From positions 1-6,734 of the forward strand of contig JBJOPY010000206.1 in the NCBI GenBank assembly GCA_046050405.1: a stretch of DNA of 6,734 nt, in the 5' to 3' direction. The notes beneath the pieces are model-generated. The model saw only the letters and a list, made by a program, of their open reading frames with translations, was not told the origin of the DNA and ran no database searches. The DNA is from JADKCL01 sp046050405. Its GTDB lineage: Bacteria > Bacteroidota > Bacteroidia > J057 > JADKCL01. Positions 6,610 to 6,734 of the stretch are shown one piece after another; the stretch's first letter is position 1, and each line of letters starts with the position of its first letter. Both the position numbers and the translations under genes were made by a program.

Positions 6610-6734
6610 TTATCGTTGTTGGAGTGCCTTTCCAGCCAGATAGGCCAAAAACATGGTTAAACCGCCCCGCAAGCCATCCACAAGGATGGCCTGTATATTG
6701 CCAAACTTGACCACCATGCCAATGCCGAAGGAAA
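6610..6734 (-). CDS. 3' end of an unidentified gene, possibly a membrane protein (partial)
   Basis: On the - strand the frame is open from the window edge to a TAA at 6610-6612, giving 40 residues. The visible end is S-F-G-I-G-M-V-V-K-F-G-N-I-Q, then A-I-L-V-D-G-L-R-G-G-L-T-M-F-L-A-Y-L-A-G and a basic tail K-A-L-Q-Q-R. The two Gly-rich hydrophobic patches and the K/R tail resemble the end of a small integral membrane protein, but this is weak evidence and the family is not recognised. The start lies outside the window. The stop is 33 bases before the SDR start on the same strand, consistent with co-transcription. Confidence 0.55.
   Translation of the reverse strand, partial: SFGIGMVVKFGNIQAILVDGLRGGLTMFLAYLAGKALQQR

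Overview
The window looks like a GC-rich member of the Bacteroidota, possibly a Saprospiria-like lineage. Three things point that way: the short RecX with its Y-C-A-W-Q-E-R-C opening, the general absence of Shine-Dalgarno sequences with A-rich stretches before some starts, and a secreted TPR protein whose N-terminal layout I associate with that group. The assignment is inference from protein character only.

Layout from left to right. recX (regulator of RecA) is on the + strand and faces rlmN (23S rRNA/tRNA adenine-C2 methyltransferase) on the - strand across a 285-base gap that holds only weak hairpins and palindromes. rlmN diverges from an accessory block on the + strand. That block starts at about 2178 with a small reading frame that appears broken by one missing G near 2407-2409; the restored product would be about 103 residues. 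Two bases after its restored stop begins a 1032-residue protein with an apparent signal peptide, a carboxypeptidase-regulatory-like beta domain, a coiled-coil or helical segment, ten TPR units of exactly 46 residues each (3526-4905) and a helical C-terminal region. A short gap with weak hairpins separates it from a convergent - strand short-chain dehydrogenase/reductase (SDR). Upstream of the SDR, 33 bases away, is the 3' end of another - strand gene that runs off the window.

How the genes relate. recX and rlmN are ordinary core genes and are not functionally tied to their neighbours here. The small frame and the TPR gene share strand, spacing and strongly G/C-ending codons, so they probably form one transcription unit. 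The function of that unit is not recognised; an exported protein-binding scaffold is the most I can infer. The SDR may be co-transcribed with the truncated upstream gene.

The most interesting points are the frameshifted small gene directly before the TPR gene and the strictly periodic TPR array, which carries a recent one-unit duplication. I see no CRISPR array, insertion sequence, tRNA or rRNA.
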